From the NCBI GenBank assembly GCA_963682175.1, contig OY821789.1, positions 33,362,188-33,426,187 of the forward strand: DNA of 64,000 nt, written 5' to 3'. A model generated the notes under the pieces. The model searched no databases, was not told the origin of the DNA, and saw only the letters and a list, made by a program, of their open reading frames with translations. Of this stretch, positions 58,953 to 64,000 are shown in pieces. Numbering within the stretch: position 1 is the stretch's first letter; each line of letters opens with the position of its first letter. The position numbers and the translations under genes are program-made. Origin of the DNA: Triglochin maritima. Its lineage: Eukaryota > Streptophyta > Magnoliopsida > Alismatales > Juncaginaceae.

Positions 58953-60481
58953 TGTTGACTTTTTGGCTAATGATTGCTTATCCGTTTTGATGATTAATCA
59001 ACTTATAACTTAAACACATGTAATTCGTTCATATCACTCTTGCACAATACACATATATTGTTTTGTACTAACATTTCAGGTGACAAGTTTAACGAGAAAT
59101 AAAGTTGAAGAGTAGATAGGTTTACATTATTGTCATTAGGATTTAAATGTAACTTGAGCACTTAAATCTTGATGCATTGCATATCACGACTCTTTAGGAT
59201 TCCATAGAAGTAGAACTAAACGTTCAAATTCCATACAAAACTTCTTTAGAAATCAATCAAACCATATCTAGGAATTCTGCACTCAACCGGTCGACCGGTC
59301 GACCATCTGGTTCGACCGTTTAATCTAAAATCTATTTTCTGAACCCTTTCGGTCGACCGAACTGTGTTCTGGTTCGACCGGTTCATTAGAATAACTTTAG
59401 GTATTTTGGTCGACCGATCAACTGTTCATACGTGCTGGAAGACACGTGCCTTAGTGCAAACCGGTCGACCGAAAGTCCTTTTCTGTTCGACCGGTTGATT
59501 CCTATTTTTGTCTTCTTTTGTGACCGTTATACTTGTCGTATTATACAATGGTCGTATACACATACTTTCACCATACCCCGAAATACACAGCTTAACCGGT
59601 CGAACAAATTTTATTAACCGGTCGACCGTTTGACCATTGATCGTTCGTAGCATTCTTCCTGCTATCGGTCGATACCACCTTGGTTCGACCGGTCACACTT
59701 TGTCTCTACCGAACCTTCACATCGATCGACCGTTTCCTTGTTTCGTCCGACCGGTACACTTAAGTTCCATCCCAGTTAGTTCGACCGTTCCTCGTTTGTC
59801 TGACCGTTTGACTACTATTCACGTAACCGGTCGACCGTTTCATTCTTACCGGTCGACCGAACTTTGACAGAATTGCTTCCTGAATCTCTGGTTTTGTGTA
59901 TCTTGCACAAAACCCAATCAAATCTTTCTCAAACGGCTAGAAAACTTAAGAGGCTTATATATAGAGTTTAGATCATCTTTACAATGTTACCAATCCATTC
60001 TCTAAGCTCTCATTGTGCTAAAAACTTCCAAGTGCTCTTACTCTCTTTATTGCTCTCAACCACTCTCTTGATCAATCATTCAATTGCATTCATCATCAAT
60101 TCAAGTGCTCAAGAGTAGGTTACACAAAGTCTACTACAAAGGAGTTGTACAAGCTTCCGGAGTGAAGCTCTTCTCGGGTTGTGAGAAGGAGGTCCAAGCT
60201 TGGCGAGGGTGTTCGCAAGCTTGAATTGTAAAGGCTCGATCTTTGCTCGGAAAGAAGATCAATTTAGTGAAGATCGCGAAGTTGCTCAAGGAAGAGCATT
60301 TCGTAAGAGAGGACTAGGATCCGGTGGTTGGATCCAAACCTCTATACATCCGGTGTTTGGTTTGCCTTTTTCATCTCACTATTTTCATTGGTTATCTTGT
60401 TATTGCACAAATAGTTGGTAGTGAGAAATTAGTCTATAAACCCTTCCTTAAGACTAATATTTAGGGCAATTAGATCCTACA
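58953..60481 (+). repeat. 3' LTR of copia-2
   Basis: It is 1529 bp, TGTTGAC...CCTACA. The palindrome array runs 59288-59859, followed by a TATA box at 59956. Only the first ~620 bp can be compared with the 5' LTR. Confidence 0.95.
59956..59964 (+). promoter_or_regulatory. TATA box of the copia-2 LTR
   Basis: TATATATAG lies about 100 bp after the last palindrome, as in copia-1. Confidence 0.6.
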
Positions 60482-61679
60482 CTCTGGATCCGGTCGACCG
60501 ACCGAGTGCAGTTTTCCTGTAGTGAAGTGCTTGTTGATCCGGTTGACCGAAGGAGTTCCGGTCGACCGAATCCAGTGGGCAGGATTCATGCAGACTTTCT
60601 TATCGGTTGAACGGACCCTGGTTCGACCGACAAGATATATATGTATATAAAATGTATATCGTAGACCTTCCAAACGGTCGACCGCTAGATGACTTTTGTT
60701 CGACCGATTGGTCGGTATTTTCGGTTGGCGTGATTCGACCGATAGACTTGTTGTACAGTACCGTGTACTGTATGGGGGACCGGCCGACCGGTGTGCTTTT
60801 AGCGGTTGACCGATCTGCCACAGGTTGGTGGATTTATCCACACGCGATCCGTTGAGTATAGGTCCACTACCGGCTCCGAGGCGACGGTTGATTACCGGCT
60901 TTGAGAGCTACGGATTTCACCTCCGACGAAGGCGTATTATTGTACTACTGTTTCCTCTCTTACCGAGCGGGGTGTGAGGGATGTGTACCGTAAACCTTGG
61001 GCAGTTTGCGAGGGTTTAGTGGTAGGCCGAGGATGTTCCGGCAGGGTGCGCGTTTGGCGGCTCTTGGGGGAGCAGCGGCTGTCGTCTGACCCGAGTTGTG
61101 TATTCGGCGGGCTGACTCACTCCTTGGGTGACGGCGTGTACCGGGGGTTCCTTCCTGCACTTTTTGGGGAGCAGTGGTGTCGACTGACCCTTGTGAGGCA
61201 GCGGTGGACTGACTTGACCCTAGTGGCAGGAGTGGTTCAGTGCCGCGGAGGCGGTGAGGGCATTATTGTGGGCCCGAGGTGGATGATCATGTGCATAACA
61301 TTGCATTGTCTTTAATTTCTTTTTATATTTTAGGAGGCTTGGTATACGGGGTTCCTGCAGGGAACTCAGGCATGTTTGTTTGTTTGCATTTCAGGTAGCG
61401 AGCAAGTTTAGAGTCAGGTGGTGACCGAGGACGGTGCCCCCGGGATCAGATCCTGTTCTCTTTTATATCTTCTTTTGTTTGAGGTAGTGATTACATGTAT
61501 ATTCACTTTTGTTGTAATCACAGTTGACTCATTTATATAGTTTGACTTCCACGTGGGTCTGTATCTTATATATTATATATATATATGTTGTTGGTTTGTT
61601 TTTCCGTGACGTGCCCTGTGTTGACCGTTGACGGTCTTTATTATTGTTTAAATTTTCCGGTGTTTTCGGGTACGTTACA
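60482..61679 (+). repeat. Gypsy 3' LTR, third fragment
   Basis: It matches 38624-39817 of the 5' LTR with about 18 substitutions and two small indels, and ends at the AAAAT target duplication. Confidence 0.95.
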
Positions 61680-61684
61680 AAAAT

Positions 61685-62225
61685 GAATTGCATTTTAATG
61701 TCGATGAAAATGCAAAATGCCAGAAACAAAATGCATTCATCACAAGCTACATTTTTAATTAACCACATAATGAGATGAATCAATAAAAAGTCACATTACA
61801 AGAAGAAGAAAAAGTGTGATGATAGTCACAATATATTTCTTTAATTGTAGTTTTCTAAGAAATAAATGTACTTACATCAAATGTAAGCAAGAAGTTGCAC
61901 TTGACTAATTATATGCATCTTGTTTTGTTTTATCACATAACTCCACTTGATTATACAATGTAGTCTCTCACATTTTATCCTAAATAAAAAACTATTACAT
62001 GTAAGGCCTAATAAACAAGCAAGTCCTTCAAGTTTAATCCTCAAATAGAGACACTTCGCTGGCTCCACTTTTTGTTTGACGTGATTTGAGAAGAAGTGAG
62101 AGATTCTGGATTCTATGAGTTTCTAATGGGAACTACTAAACGTCGCCCCAAAACTACTTAAATCGCCCCTTGAAATTACCAAAGTGCACTTAACAATATA
62201 TTTAATACCCATATCGTCCCGTGTC
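61685..62225. other. AT-rich spacer and upstream region of the MULE-type gene
   Basis: No gene is visible to about 62100. A stretch with CGTCGCCCC and ATCGCCCC phrases at about 62140-62180 may belong to the end of a Mutator-like element, but the partner end is outside the window. Confidence 0.45.
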
Positions 62226-62234
62226 TATAAATTA
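62226..62234 (+). promoter_or_regulatory. TATA-box candidate of the FAR1/MULE gene
   Basis: TATAAATTA lies about 50 bp upstream of the ATG at 62284. Confidence 0.5.
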
Positions 62235-62283
62235 GGCATACGATCTTGTATATTCATAATTTATCAGTAAAAACACCACGAAA

Positions 62284-64000
62284 ATGTCTGGCGAGGGTGA
62301 TGCATCCGGTGAGGTAAGCCTGGCGCGGGGCAAATTTTGGGCCGGGCGTCTGCATTAGACGCCTCCCCCAAGGTGAGGGCGTCTGCGTAGGACGTCCTCC
62401 CATTGGCCGAGGCGTCTAACGCAGACGCCTACGCAATGGGAGAGGCGTCTTATGTAGACGTCCTCCCCTTGGGTAAGGCGTCTGTAGTAGACGCCCTTCC
62501 CTAGGGTCAGGCGTCCTACGCAGACGCCTCACCCATGGGAAGGGCGTTTAACTCAGACGCCCCCCCATGGGGTAGGCGTTTAATACAGACGCCCGAATTT
62601 TTTTTGATTTTTTTAATTTCGATTTTATTTTTGTAGGTTCCGTTGGAAGATTTCGGTGGTGATGGAGTGGATTACAGTGAGTTATTTCAAACTACACAAA
62701 TCTTTGAAACAATCGATGAAGCATGTAAATGGGCCAAACAAGTAGCTATCGGAGCTGGGTTTTTTTTGGTCGTGTCGTCGTACAAAACAAGATCAGATAG
62801 TCGGATGGATTGTTATTTGAGATGCGACCGGCAAAATCAAATGGAGTCTCGGGATATGGATACTGCACTTCGAAGAAACACCAAAAGAAAGGGTTGCGGT
62901 TGCCGTTTCTTAATAAAAGTGGTGGAGCGACGAGATCGTGATGGATGGGTTGTGGTTTTTAATAGTGCTCACGGACATCACAACCACAGACTGGCAGTTT
63001 ATCCAGAGGGTCATCGTCAAATTAGTGGTCTAAGTTCTGGGGCGAAGAAGATTGTTCGTGATATGACTGAGGCGCAAGCAAAACCACGGAACATCTTGAA
63101 GGCAGTAAAAGAAAAATTCCCGGAGGACAATCCAAATCAAAGGCATATTTATAATTTCAGAGATTACATGAGGAGGACAAAATCTAAAGACCGGAATCCC
63201 GTCCAGCAGTTTCTCTATCAAGCAATGCAATGTGAGTACTTACATTGGATTATGGCGGATCCAGAAACTGATGTCGTCACTCACGTTTTTTTGGCACATC
63301 CGACGTCAGTCCAGTTGTTGCGGACATATCCTTTCGTTATCTGCATGGATTCGACTTACAAGACGAACAAGTATAAGATGCCTTTGTTCGAAATGATTGG
63401 GGTCACACCAACAAACATGAATTTCCTTATTGGATATGTGATTTTGATGGATGAAACTTACTCCAGTTATCTGTGGGTGATGGAGAAGTTGCGAGAACTG
63501 TTATTGGGGATTGTCAGCCCGACTGCAATAATAACAGACCGGGAGTTAGGCCTTATGCGACCAGTGAGAGAGGTATTTCCTGACTCTGCTCATTTACTCT
63601 GCACATGGCACATCAACAAAGACGTATTGAACTACGCATACCACGTATTCGGGAAAAATAAGCAGATGGCAGAGACTTTGAGGCGTGGAAGATGGAGGAA
63701 AATCATGCTTTCTACTTCAGAAGCCGAGTATGATAGAGCTGCGTATGCTCTGAAAGATTTGTATAGATCGTGGCCGGCTATCACGGAGTATCTGGACACC
63801 ACGTGGTTGGTGCATAAAGAAAAGTTTGTGCTGAATTGGACGAACAAAGTCCTTCATTTTGGGAACACCACGAATTGTAGGGTCGAAAGTGCTCATTCGG
63901 CTCTAAAAGAGTGGATTTCTACATCGACTGCAGCTCTGGGCACTCTTTTCGAGCGCGTCAACGCGGCTATTGAAATGCAGCTGACGAATATTCGAAACGC
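62284..64000 (+). CDS. FAR1-domain / MULE transposase, 5' part (runs off the window)
   Basis: Exon 1 is 62284-62313 (ten codons) and exon 2 starts at 62637 after a GT-AG intron; exon 2 is open to the window end (455 codons). A FAR1-type zinc-finger region comes first (EACKWAKQVAIGAGF, SSYKTRSDSR, KRKGCGCRF, HGHHNHRL). A MULE transposase core follows with MDSTYKTNKYKMPLFEMIG (first Asp), ITDRELGLM (second Asp), LLCTWHINKD and NCRVESAHSALK. Such proteins cut and paste Mutator-like elements; domesticated relatives (FHY3/FAR1) are transcription factors. No stop or frameshift is seen, so it may be active or domesticated. The lack of a visible 3' end prevents a choice. Confidence 0.85.
62345..62593. 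repeat. Eight-unit double-palindrome array in the FAR1/MULE intron
   Basis: Units start at 62345, 62378, 62411, 62444, 62477, 62510, 62543 and 62575. Each has a 19 bp dyad, GGCGTCT-N5-AGACGCC with small changes. The 14 bp spacers mostly contain a second dyad of type CCC-NN-GGG (CCTTGG, CCTAGG, CCATGG). It occupies most of the intron at 62314-62636. Confidence 0.95.

Larger units (their letters stand above)
55369..60481 (+). mobile_element. Copia-2: deletion derivative of a Sirevirus-type element
   Basis: The target duplication CTCTG lies at 55364-55368 and 60482-60486, and the 5' LTR shows the uninterrupted CTCTG site near 38624. The 5' LTR is cut at about 55990 and the primer site, most of gag, protease, integrase and reverse transcriptase are gone. 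What remains is a gag knuckle fused to RNase H, a palindrome array, a broken ORF3, four polypurine tracts and a complete 3' LTR. Four differences in about 620 bp of LTR (about 0.6%). Confidence 0.95.
37797..61684 (+). mobile_element. Ty3/gypsy chromovirus (Tekay/Del-like), interrupted by two copia elements
   Basis: Both ends are defined. The 5' LTR starts TGTAATAACC at 37802 and the 3' LTR ends GTACGTTACA at 61679, and AAAAT flanks it at 37797-37801 and 61680-61684. Without the two nested copia elements it is about 8 kb. It has a tRNA-Met-type primer site, one gag-pol frame and a polypurine tract. Over about 1.2 kb of comparable LTR I count about 18 substitutions and 2 indels (about 1.5%). 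It is now dead through stops, a frameshift and the two insertions. Confidence 0.95.

Noticed and set aside
62345..62593. Regular dyad array looking like a CRISPR array
   Set aside because: Plant nuclear DNA, no cas genes, and here the spacers are short and themselves palindromic rather than unique.

Overview
The window is nuclear DNA of a flowering plant, most likely a eudicot. The evidence is intron-containing genes of plant-specific families (a Bet v 1/MLP-like protein, a PRONE-domain RopGEF, an EMB1270-like PPR protein), a DEAD-box helicase with 13 exons, and many plant-type transposons. The species cannot be told from the sequence.

Layout. 1-1552: a two-exon Bet v 1/MLP-like gene on the minus strand. 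1814-3113: a 1.3 kb insertion resembling a solo LTR. 3515-9075: a 13-exon DDX47/Rrp3-type helicase (RH10-like) on the minus strand, with all exons joining in phase. 9.1-20.8 kb: gene-free and repeat-rich. It holds a hAT-type MITE, a decayed gypsy tail, two CACTA ends, tandem copies of a ~516 bp unit, and two diverged LTR-like units that carry arrays of a CGGTCGACCG palindrome. 20855-27001: a RopGEF gene on the plus strand, with a LINE fragment in its last intron. 29539-34905: a convergent PPR gene on the minus strand whose frame is broken at four places as written. 34.9-37.8 kb: a five-copy promoter-proximal module, then AT-rich sequence.

37797-61684 is a nest of three LTR retrotransposons. 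The outer one is a Ty3/gypsy chromovirus (Tekay/Del-like) flanked by the target duplication AAAAT. Two Sirevirus-type Ty1/copia elements lie inside its 3' LTR. Copia-1 (44531-55242) has two 1745 bp LTRs that differ at three bases that I can see, with intact gag, pol and a third ORF. Copia-2 (55369-60481, target duplication CTCTG) is a deletion derivative. LTR divergence by eye (about 1.5% gypsy, 0.6% copia-2, 0.2% copia-1) agrees with the gypsy element being oldest. 62226-64000 holds the start of a FAR1/MULE transposase gene that runs off the window.

The most unusual signal is a family of palindrome arrays. In copia-1 the motif is CGGN4CCG, and it occurs as pairs whose starts are exactly 19 bp apart: eleven pairs in each LTR ahead of the TATA box, and about seven more just ahead of the third ORF. 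The central four bases vary while CGG and CCG are kept. Related arrays sit in copia-2, in the unrelated gypsy LTR and in the decayed units at 16-19 kb, and both copia elements inserted into the gypsy array. A second, unrelated array (eight units of GGCGTCT-N5-AGACGCC at 32-33 bp period, alternating with CCC-NN-GGG palindromes) fills the first intron of the MULE transposase gene.
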